The position numbers were made by a program, and so were the translations under genes. From Kofleriaceae bacterium (GTDB taxonomy: Bacteria > Myxococcota_A > Polyangia > Haliangiales > Haliangiaceae): 64,000 nt of DNA. Below are positions 31,323 to 40,086 of the stretch, piece by piece; positions within the stretch are counted from its first letter, which is position 1, and each line of letters begins with the position of its first letter. Location of the stretch: positions 26,347 to 90,346 of the forward strand of contig JAGPCO010000013.1 of NCBI GenBank assembly GCA_018058095.1. The letters are read 5' to 3'. The notes under the pieces are model-generated. The model was not told the origin of the DNA. It saw nothing but the letters and a program-made list of their open reading frames with translations, and searched no databases.

Positions 31323-31585
31323 GAGGTCCCCGCCGACGCCGACGGCGCGGCGCCCGACCGGATCTCGATCTGCGCCGCCTCGGCCCGGCGGATCGACCAG
31401 CGCGCGCCGCGCACCTCGAGCTGGAGCGGGTCGCCCAGCGGCGCGGCGTCGATCACCGTCACCGTCGTGCCCGGGACCAGCCCCATCTCCATGATCCGCC
31501 GCCGGAACGCCGCCGGCCCCGCCACCGCCGTCACCACCACCGGCTGGCGGCGGGGGGCGTCGAGCAGGCTGGCCGGCGTGGACAT
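31319..31585 (-). CDS. feoA: FeoA-type SH3-like iron transport protein
   Basis: An 88-residue cytosolic SH3-like protein: RRIMEMGLVPGTTVTVIDAAPLGDPLQLEVRGARWSIRRAEAAQIEI matches FeoA, which supports FeoB activity. ATG 31585 was chosen over ATG 31603. A -35 TTGAAA (31622-31617), 17-nt spacer and -10-like TACGCC (31599-31594) place the transcription start at or beside ATG 31585, and the upstream ATG would fall inside the promoter. Its TGA overlaps the feoB GTG start. Confidence 0.9.
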
Positions 31586-31593
31586 CGGGCCGA

Positions 31594-31623
31594 GGCGTAG
31601 CATTCTTGAAAACCGTTTTCAAG
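31594..31623 (-). promoter_or_regulatory. feo promoter with 19-bp Fur-like palindrome
   Basis: CTTGAAAACCGTTTTCAAG (31605-31623) has perfect 9-bp arms around one base, the 19-bp size and TTGAAAA/TTTTCAA form seen in Fur boxes. On the minus strand it contains the -35 (TTGAAA) and most of the spacer; TACGCC is the -10. A bound repressor would block polymerase directly. Placement in front of feoAB strongly suggests Fur. Confidence 0.75.
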
Positions 31624-31708
31624 TTTGACCAGGGCCCTGGGCGCGACCCAGATCACGCCGGGGCGGGCCGGGTCGTGGGCGTTTTCTCGACTGCGCGCAC
31701 CAGGGTGG

Positions 31709-31714
31709 TACGCT
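31709..31714 (+). promoter_or_regulatory. -10 hexamer TACGCT, leaderless layout (HNH gene)
   Basis: TACGCT ends 9 nt before ATG 31724. Confidence 0.5.
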
Positions 31715-31723
31715 GGTCGGGGT

Positions 31724-32257
31724 ATGGACGGCATGGCCAAGACGCTCCTGCTGTCGAATGGGTTCGAGCCCATCAAGGTCATCCCGTGGCAGCGTGCCAT
31801 CACGCTCCTGTTCCTCGGCAAGGTCGAGGTCATCGAGGAGTACCAGCACGACATCCGCTCGGTCAGCCTGGTGATCAAGATCCCGGCGGTGGTGCGCCTC
31901 CTGCGCGCGTTCCGGCGCCACCCCAAGCCGGTCAAGTTCTCGCGGGTCAACATCTACGCGCGCGACCACTACCGCTGCCAGTACTGTGGTCGCAAGGCGT
32001 CGATCGGCGACCTGACCTACGACCACGTCGTGCCGCGCGCCCACGGCGGCCGGACCGAGTGGACCAACATCGTCACCGCCTGTTACGAGTGCAACCGCAA
32101 GAAGGGCGGCCGCACCCCGCTGCAGGCCCGCATGACGCTGCTGGCCCAGCCGGTCCAGCCCAACTGGGTCCCGGCGGTGACCATCCGCATCTCGCAGCGC
32201 TCGATCCCCGAGGCCTGGCGCGACTACCTGTACTGGACCGGGGACCTGTCCGAATAG
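31724..32257 (+). CDS. HNH endonuclease family protein
   Basis: A 177-residue protein of the widespread stand-alone HNH group. The HNH/beta-beta-alpha-Me centre is RDHYRCQYCGRKA, TYDHVVPRAHGG, then NIVTACYECNRKKGG, with two CxxC zinc pairs and the catalytic His in DHVVP. The N-terminal half (LLLSNGFEPIKVIPWQRAIT) and the conserved C-terminus are those of the common 170-190-residue bacterial HNH proteins whose role is not settled; housekeeping or repair is more likely than mobile-element use here. ATG 31733 is an alternative. A phosphatase gene starts 4 nt after the stop. Confidence 0.88.
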   Translation: MDGMAKTLLLSNGFEPIKVIPWQRAITLLFLGKVEVIEEYQHDIRSVSLVIKIPAVVRLLRAFRRHPKPVKFSRVNIYARDHYRCQYCGRKASIGDLTYDHVVPRAHGGRTEWTNIVTACYECNRKKGGRTPLQARMTLLAQPVQPNWVPAVTIRISQRSIPEAWRDYLYWTGDLSE

Positions 32258-32260
32258 CCG

Positions 32261-32794
32261 ATGATCTTCATCCCCTCGACGATGGAGCCGGGTGCGCGCA
32301 GCGAGGTCAACTCGCCGCTGCGGGTGTGCTTCGTGTGCCTCGGCAACATCTGCCGCTCGCCCACCGCCGAGGGTGTGGTGCGCAAGCTGGTCAAGGAGGC
32401 CGGGCTGTTCGCCCGGGTCGAGCTCGACAGCGCCGGCCTGGGCGGCTGGCACGCCGACGAGCTGCCCGACGCGCGCGCGCGCCAGGTCGCGCGCCGGCGC
32501 GGCGTCGAGCTGAGCCACCGCGCCCGCCGCTTCATCACGCCCGACCTCGATCACTTCGACCTGGTCCTGGCCATGGACACCCAGAACCTCGAGGACCTGC
32601 GCGCGTTGTGCCGGTCCGACGCCGACCGCGCCAAGGTCCGCCTGTTCCGCAGCTTCGAGGCAGGCGCGGCGGCGGACGCCATCGTACCCGACCCGTACAT
32701 GGGTGGGCTCGACGGCTTCGAGCAGGTGTTCGATCTGTGCGAGGCGGCCGGGCGTGGCCTGGTCGCCCACCTCACGACGGTGCTGCCACGCTGA
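32261..32794 (+). CDS. Low-molecular-weight protein tyrosine phosphatase
   Basis: The 177-residue protein has the active-site loop C26-LGNIC-R32-SP (CX5R) and the general-acid loop DPYMGG near residue 145. It would hydrolyse phosphotyrosine or phosphoarginine; the fold is the small arsenate-reductase-like PTP. The first 20 residues precede the usual family start, so a second start at ATG 32282 is possible. Four bases separate it from the HNH gene, so the two are cotranscribed. No tyrosine kinase gene is close. It is followed by the repeat region. Confidence 0.9.
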   Translation: MIFIPSTMEPGARSEVNSPLRVCFVCLGNICRSPTAEGVVRKLVKEAGLFARVELDSAGLGGWHADELPDARARQVARRRGVELSHRARRFITPDLDHFDLVLAMDTQNLEDLRALCRSDADRAKVRLFRSFEAGAAADAIVPDPYMGGLDGFEQVFDLCEAAGRGLVAHLTTVLPR

Positions 32795-32804
32795 GCGATT
32801 GCGT

Positions 32805-32924
32805 CTAGCAGGCTGCTGAAGAAGCCGCCTGCTAGTCATTTTTCGATCTCGCAGCCTGCTGAAAACACGGAGCCCGTCCCGTCGGCAGGAGCCACCGGCA
32901 CGGGTTTTTCAGCAGCCTGCTAGA
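32805..32924. repeat. Two hairpins of the AGCAGG repeat family
   Basis: First: CTAGCAGGC (32805-32813) pairs with GCCTGCTAG (32827-32835), loop CTGCTGAAGAAGC-like. Second: CTGCTGAAAA (32856-32865) pairs with TTTTCAGCAG (32906-32915), flanked by AGCC/GCCTGCTAG and enclosing a GC-rich 40-base core. The end of the second unit (TGCTAGACT) supplies the -10 of the next gene. It may terminate the HNH-phosphatase unit. Confidence 0.7.
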
Positions 32925-32926
32925 CT
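32921..32926 (+). promoter_or_regulatory. -10 hexamer TAGACT within the repeat edge, leaderless layout
   Basis: TAGACT ends 7 nt before the GTG start at 32934 and overlaps the CTAG end of the second hairpin repeat. Confidence 0.5.
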
Positions 32927-32933
32927 GCCGGCC

Positions 32934-34541
32934 GTGCCGACCCTGCGCGTGCTCCTGTCCACCGTCGACGCCGCCGTCGCCGCGGCCACCACGTCCTTGC
33001 GCCTCCGCACTCGCGACGGCCAGGATGCCGACGCGGCCCAGGTCGAGGTCGAGCAGCTCGCGTTCGCGGCGACCGAGGCCCGCGCCGCCACCGCCGTGGC
33101 CGAGGCGCTCGGCGCCGTCGACGCCGCGCTGGCGGCCGCCGCCGCCACCCTGCAGGCCACCCGCGCGGTGCGCCGCCTCGACGAGCTGCGGGCCGAGCTG
33201 GGCCTGGCCGATGCCGTGGTCGACGCCGCCGTCGCCGCCGCCCGCGCCGCCCGCCCGCTGGCCTGCGCCGACGCCCTGTGTGCCCTCGGCCGGGCCGTGG
33301 CCGAGCGCGGCGGAGCGCGGGCGTGGCCCGACGACGAGCTGCACGCCGAGGTCCGGGCCAGCGCGCGCCAGTTCACCGAGCGCGAGGTGGCGCCGCACGC
33401 CGAGCGCATCCACCACCACGACGAGCTGGTGCCGGAGCGGGTCATCACCGAGATGGGGCGGATGGGCTACTTCGGCCTGTCCATCCCCGAGGCGTACGGC
33501 GGCCACGCGCTCGGCAACCTGGCCATGGTCCTCACCACCGAGGAGCTGTCGCGCGGCTCGCTCGCCGGCGGCGGCTCGCTCATCACCCGGCCGGAGATCC
33601 TGGCCAAGGCCCTCCTCGCCGGCGGCACCCCGGCGCAGAAGGAGGCCTGGCTGCCGCGGATCGCCGCCGGCGAGGTCATGGTCGGCATCTCGGTGACCGA
33701 GCCGGACGTCGGCTCCGACGTGGCCGCGGTCGCCTGTCGGGCCGAGCCGGCCACGGTCGGCGGCGAGGCCGGGTGGCGACTGACCGGCAACAAGGCGTGG
33801 TGCACCTTCGCCGGCCGGGCCGACGTGCTGGCGGTGCTGGCCCGGACCGATCCGGACCCTGGCAAGGGCGCCCGCGGCCTGTCGCTGTTCATCGTCGACA
33901 AGCCACGCGCGCTCGGCCACGACCTCAGCGTCGAGCAAGCCGGCGGCGGCCGCCTCACCGGCAAGGCCGACCGCACGCTCGGCTACCGCGGCATGCACTC
34001 GTTCACGCTCGCCTTCGATGGCTACTTCGTGCCAGCCGCGCAGCTGGTCGGCGGTGAGGCCGGGCTCGGCCGCGGCTTCCACCTGCAGATGGCCGGGTTC
34101 GCCGCCGGACGCCTGCAGACCGGGGGACGCGCTGGCGGGGTGATGGCCGCGGCGGTCGAGCGCGCGGCCCGCTACGCCGGGGAGCGTCGGCAGTTCGGCC
34201 GGCCCATCGCCGCCTACGCCCTGACCCAGCGTGACCTCGGCTGGATGGAGGCCCAGCTCGCCGCCTGCCGTGCACTTACATATGCGGCCGCGGTGGCCAT
34301 GGACGGCGACGAGCGGGCGGCGGCGCCCCTGGCCGCGCAGGCCAAGCTGCTGGCCTGTGACGCCGCGGTCGCGGTGACCCAGCGCGCCCAGGTCCTGCAC
34401 GGCGGCTGGGGCTACGCCGAGGAGTATCCGATCAGCCGCCTCGTCGTCGACGCGCTGGTCCTGCCCATCTTCGAGGGGGTGCGGCCGGTGCTGGCGCTCA
34501 AGGTGGTCGGCCGCGCCCTGCTCGCCGGCGCCGGCGGCTGA
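32934..34541 (+). CDS. Acyl-CoA dehydrogenase, (2S)-methylsuccinyl-CoA dehydrogenase-like
   Basis: A 535-residue flavoenzyme from GTG 32934. Residues 1-135 are an Ala-rich helical extension; residues 140-535 are the ACAD fold: GYFGLSIPEAYGG, SEPD-like EPDVGSDVAAV, NKAWCTFAGRADVLAVLART, GYRGMHSFTLAFDGYFVP, ERRQFGRPIAAY, QVLHGGWGYAEEYPISRL, and catalytic Glu514 in IFEGV. The long N-terminal extension, total length and core sequence resemble methylsuccinyl-CoA dehydrogenase of the ethylmalonyl-CoA pathway rather than the usual 380-residue ACADs. No other gene of that pathway is in the window, so the substrate is inferred. Confidence 0.85.
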   Translation: MPTLRVLLSTVDAAVAAATTSLRLRTRDGQDADAAQVEVEQLAFAATEARAATAVAEALGAVDAALAAAAATLQATRAVRRLDELRAELGLADAVVDAAVAAARAARPLACADALCALGRAVAERGGARAWPDDELHAEVRASARQFTEREVAPHAERIHHHDELVPERVITEMGRMGYFGLSIPEAYGGHALGNLAMVLTTEELSRGSLAGGGSLITRPEILAKALLAGGTPAQKEAWLPRIAAGEVMVGISVTEPDVGSDVAAVACRAEPATVGGEAGWRLTGNKAWCTFAGRADVLAVLARTDPDPGKGARGLSLFIVDKPRALGHDLSVEQAGGGRLTGKADRTLGYRGMHSFTLAFDGYFVPAAQLVGGEAGLGRGFHLQMAGFAAGRLQTGGRAGGVMAAAVERAARYAGERRQFGRPIAAYALTQRDLGWMEAQLAACRALTYAAAVAMDGDERAAAPLAAQAKLLACDAAVAVTQRAQVLHGGWGYAEEYPISRLVVDALVLPIFEGVRPVLALKVVGRALLAGAGG

Positions 34542-34669
34542 GCGACGCGGCGGCCGAGCGTGGTGTAGGTGGTGGTGAGGCGGTCGGCCGACAGGTGCGG
34601 CCGGTGGCGATCGATCACGTCGTCGACGGATCCGGCTGCCACGGATTTCCAACTGGCCGCGCGCTCCCA

Positions 34670-34675
34670 TACAAT
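34670..34675 (+). promoter_or_regulatory. -10 hexamer TACAAT, leaderless layout
   Basis: TACAAT (five of six matches to TATAAT) ends 6 nt before ATG 34682, which sets that start. Confidence 0.6.
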
Positions 34676-34681
34676 GGCGCA

Positions 34682-37411
34682 ATGCATGCACGCTCCGGGT
34701 GGCTAGGGGTAGCCGCCGTCCTCGCGTTTGGCCTCATCGGCGACTCCGCACACGCGCAAGGGCAAGAGCCCCTCAAGCCGTACGTGCTCCTCATCCTCGA
34801 CACGTCCGGATCGATGGACGGCTCGACCGGGACCGGACCACCGAGTTGCCCAGGTGGTGTCGACACCCGCATCTCGCACGCCAAGTGCGCCATCAACAAC
34901 ATCGCCAACTCGTACGGCGACATGGTGCTGGCGCTCGGCCGCTTCCGCGAGACCTCGACCGACATGACGCCGGGCGACGGTTGCACCATGAACGGCATCG
35001 ACTGCAACGCCTGCGACGAGAACACCGGCACCGGCTGCTCGTCGGGCATGTCCGACGACGCCCGCATGGAGGTGCTGGTCGGCCTGTCCGACGGCAACAA
35101 CCAGGATCTGGTGACCTGGACCAACAACACCGCCGGCACCTGCCAGACCACGCCGATCGGCAGCGACCCCGAGATCGGGACCGGCAGCTGGACGCCGATC
35201 GCCGGCTCGCTGCGCGCGGCCCGGCGCTACTGGCAGGGCCTGCAGGCCACCAGCGGCGCCACCATCTGGCCGTCGGCCAGCCCCGGCTTCGACCCCATCC
35301 GCAACGACCCCTTCCGCAACGTCTTCCTGCCGTCGGGTGAGCAGTGCCGCCCCTACGTCACGATCATGCTGACCGATGGTGACGAGACCTGCACGACGTT
35401 CACCAACACGACCGGCGCCGCGACCAACCTGCTGACCACGGCGGTCGACGCCCAGACCTACCGCATCGAGACCCGGCCCATCGGCTTTGGCCAGTCCCCG
35501 GGCGACACCCAGATCGAGGGCCTGGCCCACGCCGGTGGCGCCGCCGACGCGCCCGGCGTCAACGAGGGTCTGTATGCCCAGAGCGAGGAGGAGCTGCAGA
35601 TCGCCATCTCGACCATCATCGCCGACGCGGTGCGGTCGGAGCGCTGCAACAGCCTCGACGACGATTGCGACACCCGCGTCGACGAGGACTTCCCGTCCAA
35701 GGGCCAGGTCTGCGACGACGGCGAGTTCGGCGTGTGCCGCGGCACCGGCACCTTCGTGTGCCGGGCCGACGGCGCCGGCACCCAGTGCAACATCACCAAC
35801 CCGGGCGGCACCGCCAGCACCGAGACCTGCGACGGCGAGGACGATGACTGCGACGGCCGGGTCGACGAGAACGCCTGCGTCGGCTGCGGCAGCGTCGAGC
35901 AGTGCAACAACCTCGACGACGACTGCGACACCCTCATCGACGAAGGCCTCAACCGGGCCTGCGGCACCGACGTCGGCGCCTGCACCGCCGGCAACGAGGT
36001 GTGCGTGACCGGGGCCTGGCAGGGCTGCACCGCGACCGGGCCGTTCACCGAGGTGTGCAACGGCACCGACGACGACTGCGACAACGTCATCGACGGCTTC
36101 GTCGAGACCTGCTCCAACCTGCCGGGCGGCAACCCCAACACCGGCATCTGCCACCCGGGCACCCGGGCCTGCAACACCGGCGGCATGTTCGGGGCCTGCG
36201 TCGGTGAGATCGGCCCGCGCGCGGAGTCGTGCAACAACCTCGACGACGACTGCGACACCCGCATCGACGAGGGCACCGGCGGTGGCGACTGCTCGACCAC
36301 CTGCGGCAGCGGCACCATCGTCTGCACCGGCGGCGTGCTGATGTGCGACAGCACGACCCAGCCCGACGACGACACCTGCGACGGCAACGACGACGACTGC
36401 GACGGCATGGTCGACGAGGACGCCCCGCCTGGCGGCATGTGCAACGACGGCGGCCGGGTCTGCAACGGCATGTCGGTGTGTATGAGCGGCCAGTACGTGT
36501 GCGTCGGCGACCCGGTCCAGCCGACCGACCTGTGCGACTGCAACGACAACGACTGCGACATGCAGGTCGACGAGAACAACGGCATGTGCCCGAGCGGCGC
36601 CACCTGCACCTCGTGCCAGTGCGCCTTCCCGTGCGGCGAGGGCGAGTTCCCGTGCCCGTCGGGCCGGACCTGCGTCGGCGGCTTCTGCCTGGTCGACCGC
36701 TGCTTCGGGGTGACCTGTGGCCCCGACGGCAGCGGCAACGCCACCGCGTGTGACCCCGACGACGGCACCTGCAAGCCGGCCTGCTCGCTGCTGACCTGCA
36801 GCGGCAACACGGTGTGTGTGCCGGCCACCGGCACGTGCGAGCCCAACGACTGCCGGACCTTCCCGGACATGTGCGCCGACGGCGAGCAGTGCGCCGGCGG
36901 CACCTGCGTCGCCAACCCGTGCTTCGGCGTCACCTGCGCCGCGCCGCAGTACTGCAGCGGCGGGACCTGCGTCGCCAGCTGCGGCGACGTCGACTGCCCG
37001 AGCGGCCAGCGCTGCGAGCTCGGCGCCTGCGTGGCCGACCCGTGTGGCGGCGCGTGCCGGCCCGGCTTCGTGTGCAACGACGGCACCGGCGAGTGTGTGG
37101 CCGACCCGTGCGACAACCGGACCTGCCCGCCCGGCCAGGCCTGCAACCCCGACAACGGCGAGTGTGAGCTCGACCGCTGCCTCGGCATCACCTGCCCCAA
37201 CCCGGGTGAGGTGTGCGAGCAAGGCACCTGCTACGACCCGGTCGCGTTCGTGCCCGACGCCGGCGGCCCGCCCGAGCTGGTCACGACCGGCGGTGGTGGC
37301 GGCTGCGCCAGCAGCGGCGGCCACGGCGGCGGCCTGCTCGGCCTCGGCCTGGTGATGCTGGGCGTCCTGGCCCGCGGCCGACGCCGGCGCCACCTGGGAG
37401 GTGGCCTGTGA
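34682..37411 (+). CDS. Surface protein: vWA domain, MopE-type repeats, MYXO-CTERM-like tail
   Basis: A 909-residue exported protein. A signal peptide (cleavage after AHAQ) is followed by a von Willebrand A-like domain, with a MIDAS start LLILDTSGSMDG near residue 36 and MLTDGDETC further on. Seven MopE-type metal-binding repeats (for example CNSLDDDCDTRVDED) span about residues 320-620. A Cys-rich region (640-865) with EGF-like spacing follows. The C-terminus is a MYXO-CTERM-type sorting signal: GGGGCASSGGHGG, hydrophobic LLGLGLVMLGVLA, then RGRRRRH. It is therefore likely processed and attached at the outer surface. It is overlapped by the second MopE-repeat gene (GTGA), so the two are coexpressed. 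Ca2+ or Cu binding by the repeats is inferred from MopE. Confidence 0.85.
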   Translation: MHARSGWLGVAAVLAFGLIGDSAHAQGQEPLKPYVLLILDTSGSMDGSTGTGPPSCPGGVDTRISHAKCAINNIANSYGDMVLALGRFRETSTDMTPGDGCTMNGIDCNACDENTGTGCSSGMSDDARMEVLVGLSDGNNQDLVTWTNNTAGTCQTTPIGSDPEIGTGSWTPIAGSLRAARRYWQGLQATSGATIWPSASPGFDPIRNDPFRNVFLPSGEQCRPYVTIMLTDGDETCTTFTNTTGAATNLLTTAVDAQTYRIETRPIGFGQSPGDTQIEGLAHAGGAADAPGVNEGLYAQSEEELQIAISTIIADAVRSERCNSLDDDCDTRVDEDFPSKGQVCDDGEFGVCRGTGTFVCRADGAGTQCNITNPGGTASTETCDGEDDDCDGRVDENACVGCGSVEQCNNLDDDCDTLIDEGLNRACGTDVGACTAGNEVCVTGAWQGCTATGPFTEVCNGTDDDCDNVIDGFVETCSNLPGGNPNTGICHPGTRACNTGGMFGACVGEIGPRAESCNNLDDDCDTRIDEGTGGGDCSTTCGSGTIVCTGGVLMCDSTTQPDDDTCDGNDDDCDGMVDEDAPPGGMCNDGGRVCNGMSVCMSGQYVCVGDPVQPTDLCDCNDNDCDMQVDENNGMCPSGATCTSCQCAFPCGEGEFPCPSGRTCVGGFCLVDRCFGVTCGPDGSGNATACDPDDGTCKPACSLLTCSGNTVCVPATGTCEPNDCRTFPDMCADGEQCAGGTCVANPCFGVTCAAPQYCSGGTCVASCGDVDCPSGQRCELGACVADPCGGACRPGFVCNDGTGECVADPCDNRTCPPGQACNPDNGECELDRCLGITCPNPGEVCEQGTCYDPVAFVPDAGGPPELVTTGGGGGCASSGGHGGGLLGLGLVMLGVLARGRRRRHLGGGL

Positions 37412-39900
37412 AGAGGACGACGATGATGACGATGACCGCAATGGCGCGCGCGCGCGCGCGGACGCTGCTGGCGCTGGCCGCGACCGTGGCGACCGGCCTG
37501 ACCCTCGGCTCCTGCAACGTCAACGAGTACTGCCTCAACTGCGCCAGCCTCGACGGCGGCGGCGGCGGCGACGGCGGCGACGGGGACGGCGGCGAGCGGC
37601 CCGACGGCAACGGGGTGGCGTTCGACGGCTGCCTGCCCAACGCGACCGAGCTGTGCGACGGCATGGACAACGACTGCGACGGCATGACCGACGAGGGCAC
37701 CCTGCCCATGGTCGGCGAGGCGTGCGGCGTGGCCCAGGCGCCGTGTTCGGTCGGCGTGTACGAGTGCACCGCCGGGGAGCTGCGCTGCACCGGGGTCGAG
37801 CCGAGCGCCGAGACCTGCGACAACGTCGACAACGACTGCGACGGCACCGTCGACGACGGCGATCCGGGCGGCGGCGCGTTCTGCGGCAACGACCTCGGCG
37901 AGTGTATCGCCGGCGTCACCCGCTGCGTCGGCGGTGCGCTCGACTGCGTGGGCGAGGTGCCCGACGGCGGCGGTCCGGTCGGGGCCGAGACCTGCAACGG
38001 CCGCGACGACGACTGCGACGGCATGTTCGACGAGGCCATCACCCTGGGCTCGTGCGCGGGCACGACCGACGTCGGCGAGTGTTCGGCCGGCGCGCTGATG
38101 TGCCTCGGTGGCGTGGCCCAGTGTGTGGGCGACGTCGGCCCGACCTTCGAGCTGTGCGACGCGCTCGACCAGGACTGCGACGGCAACCCGACCAACGGCT
38201 ACAACTTGACGACCGACCCGCGCAACTGCGGCGCGTGCGGCAACGTGTGTAACCTGCCCAACGCGGTCGAGGGCTGCAACGCGACCGGCTGCATCGTCGC
38301 CGCCTGCGACCCCGGCTTCTGGGACCGCAACCCGGGCCTGCCCGGCTGCGAGTACGCGTGCGACTTCCAGAGCTCGACCGAGGCCTGCAACCAGCAGGAC
38401 GACGACTGCGACACCCGGGTCGACGAGAACATGACCGTGCCCAACATCTGCGACACCGACGGCGCCTGCGCCGGGACCACCGCGGTGTGTGAGGTCGGCG
38501 GCTGGGACTGCAACTACGGCGCCAACGTGTCGCAGGACGCGATGGGCAACATCGTGCCGGAGACGGCCTGTGACGGCATCGACAACGACTGCGACGGCGC
38601 CGTCGACGAGTCGCACCCGACCAAGGGCCAGGCCTGCGGCGACACCGGCCTCGGCGTGTGCCGCGGCACCGGCAGCAACATCTGCAACACGGCCGACCCC
38701 GATGGGCCGGTCGTGTGCAACATCACCAGCCCCGGCCAGGCCGCCAGCGGCGAGATCTGCGACAACCTCGACAACAACTGCAACGGCACCGTCGACGACG
38801 GCGTGGCCACCGGCGCCCTGATCGACTGGGTCGACACCGGCGACTTCGACATCATGAAGTACGAGGCGTCGCGCCCCGACGCCACCGCCACCAGCGCGGG
38901 CGCCGCCTCGAGCCACGCCTGCGCGCGCACCGGCCGGCAGCCGTGGACCAACATCACCCACCCGCAAGCGGAGGCCGTGTGCGCCTCGGTCGGCGCCCGC
39001 CTGTGCACCGAGCAGGAGTGGCACCAGGCGTGTTCGGTCGTCCCGGCCAGCACGTTCCCGGTGGCCGGTCCGGGCGCGTCCCCGGCGCAGATCTTCATCG
39101 AGGCCGAGGACTACGAGACCAAGGTCTCGGCGGTCTCGGGCGGGGTGACCCGGGCCTGGGTGCCCGACACCACGCCGGGCTTCTCGGGCATCAGCGCGCT
39201 GCGAGCCTCACCCAACACCGGCGCCAACCTCGGGACCACGACTGCCCTGACCGAGGGCCCGCGCCTGACCTACCGCGTCAACTTCGCGGCCGCCGGCAAC
39301 CACTACGTCTGGGTCCGCATGTTCAGCCCGACCGGCAACGACGATCGGCTGTTCGTCGGCGTTGGCTCGTTCGCCCTGCAGAACCCGGTCACCCCGACCA
39401 ACGGCGGCTGGGTCTGGGTCCGCACAGGCGCCTTCAACATCGCGGCCGCCGGCACCCAGACCGTCACCATCTACATGGACGAGGACGGCCTGAAGTTCGA
39501 CGCGCTCGCCATCACCCGGGAGAACAACACCAGCAACCCGCCGACCACGATCAATAGCGATGGCGGCACCTGGTCGTTCCAGAGCAACCCCGACACCTAC
39601 CAGGCCAACGTGTGCAACGACGACGGCCTCGACACCGACACCGTCACCGCCGGCGACCAGGACGGCAACCTGGCCAGCGGCGCGTTGACCTCGTGCTTCG
39701 CCAACGGCGCCGGCGCCGCCGACGTGTACGACCTGTCGGGCAACGTCAAGGAGTGGACGGCCGAGCGCCAGCCCGGGGTCAACCCGATCCGGGGTGGCGC
39801 CGCCAACAACGAGGGCACCGGCACCACCTGCGGGTTGTCGTTCACCTCGGCCGACGACGCCTTCTTCTTCCCCAACGTCGGCTTCCGCTGCTGCCGGTAG
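37408..39900 (+). CDS. Lipoprotein with MopE-type repeats and an FGE-like domain split by a CBM-like module
   Basis: An 830-residue lipoprotein from GTG 37408 (GTGA overlap with the previous gene); the lipobox is LTLGSC near residue 35. Seven DxDxDCD repeats (for example CDGMDNDCDGMTDEG) run from about residue 82 to 470. The C-terminal part begins like a formylglycine-generating-enzyme (FGE-sulfatase) domain, QPWTNITHPQAEAVCASVGARLCTEQEW. It is interrupted near residue 562 by IFIEAEDYETK..., a CBM6/35-like beta-sandwich running to DALAITREN near 706. It then resumes with YDLSGNVKEWT, RGG and GFRCCR. FGE-like domains in exported proteins are usually binding or structural. The stop TAG lies inside a hairpin repeat. 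Confidence 0.8.
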   Translation: MKRTTMMTMTAMARARARTLLALAATVATGLTLGSCNVNEYCLNCASLDGGGGGDGGDGDGGERPDGNGVAFDGCLPNATELCDGMDNDCDGMTDEGTLPMVGEACGVAQAPCSVGVYECTAGELRCTGVEPSAETCDNVDNDCDGTVDDGDPGGGAFCGNDLGECIAGVTRCVGGALDCVGEVPDGGGPVGAETCNGRDDDCDGMFDEAITLGSCAGTTDVGECSAGALMCLGGVAQCVGDVGPTFELCDALDQDCDGNPTNGYNLTTDPRNCGACGNVCNLPNAVEGCNATGCIVAACDPGFWDRNPGLPGCEYACDFQSSTEACNQQDDDCDTRVDENMTVPNICDTDGACAGTTAVCEVGGWDCNYGANVSQDAMGNIVPETACDGIDNDCDGAVDESHPTKGQACGDTGLGVCRGTGSNICNTADPDGPVVCNITSPGQAASGEICDNLDNNCNGTVDDGVATGALIDWVDTGDFDIMKYEASRPDATATSAGAASSHACARTGRQPWTNITHPQAEAVCASVGARLCTEQEWHQACSVVPASTFPVAGPGASPAQIFIEAEDYETKVSAVSGGVTRAWVPDTTPGFSGISALRASPNTGANLGTTTALTEGPRLTYRVNFAAAGNHYVWVRMFSPTGNDDRLFVGVGSFALQNPVTPTNGGWVWVRTGAFNIAAAGTQTVTIYMDEDGLKFDALAITRENNTSNPPTTINSDGGTWSFQSNPDTYQANVCNDDGLDTDTVTAGDQDGNLASGALTSCFANGAGAADVYDLSGNVKEWTAERQPGVNPIRGGAANNEGTGTTCGLSFTSADDAFFFPNVGFRCCR

Positions 39901-39946
39901 CAGGACGCTGACAAACGCGGAACAGCCGCGTTTGCAGCGACCTGCT
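39899..39946 (+). terminator. Hairpin of the AGCAGG repeat family overlapping the stop codon
   Basis: AGCAGG/CCTGCT (39899-39904, 39941-39946), CGCTG/CAGCG and AAACGCGG/CCGCGTTT (39913-39920, 39926-39933) form a three-part stem. The TAG stop (39898-39900) runs into the first arm. It is nearly the same sequence as the hairpin at 3948-3999. Probable terminator of the two MopE-repeat genes. Confidence 0.6.
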
Positions 39947-40086
39947 CCCGTGCCCGAGCCCGAATCTGGGCGGTCAGGCTCCGAGCAACTCGAGCGCGGG
40001 CGCCAGGACGGAGGCGGCGCTCGAGGATGGCCGGCGCCGCCCGAGCGATCGGGCACGGTCACGGAGCCCGGCTCGGGCGCCCTGCC

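Noticed and set aside
31724..32257. HNH gene as part of a mobile intron or prophage
   Set aside because: It has the sequence of the common stand-alone HNH proteins, its own promoter, and is cotranscribed with a phosphatase; no mobile-element borders are seen.
32805..32924. Insertion sequence remnant
   Set aside because: There is no transposase fragment or target-site duplication; the hairpins match the other gene-end repeats.
34542..34681. Small minus-strand gene between the dehydrogenase and vWA genes
   Set aside because: The open frame crosses into the neighbouring genes and has no start signal; only the TACAAT promoter is supported here.
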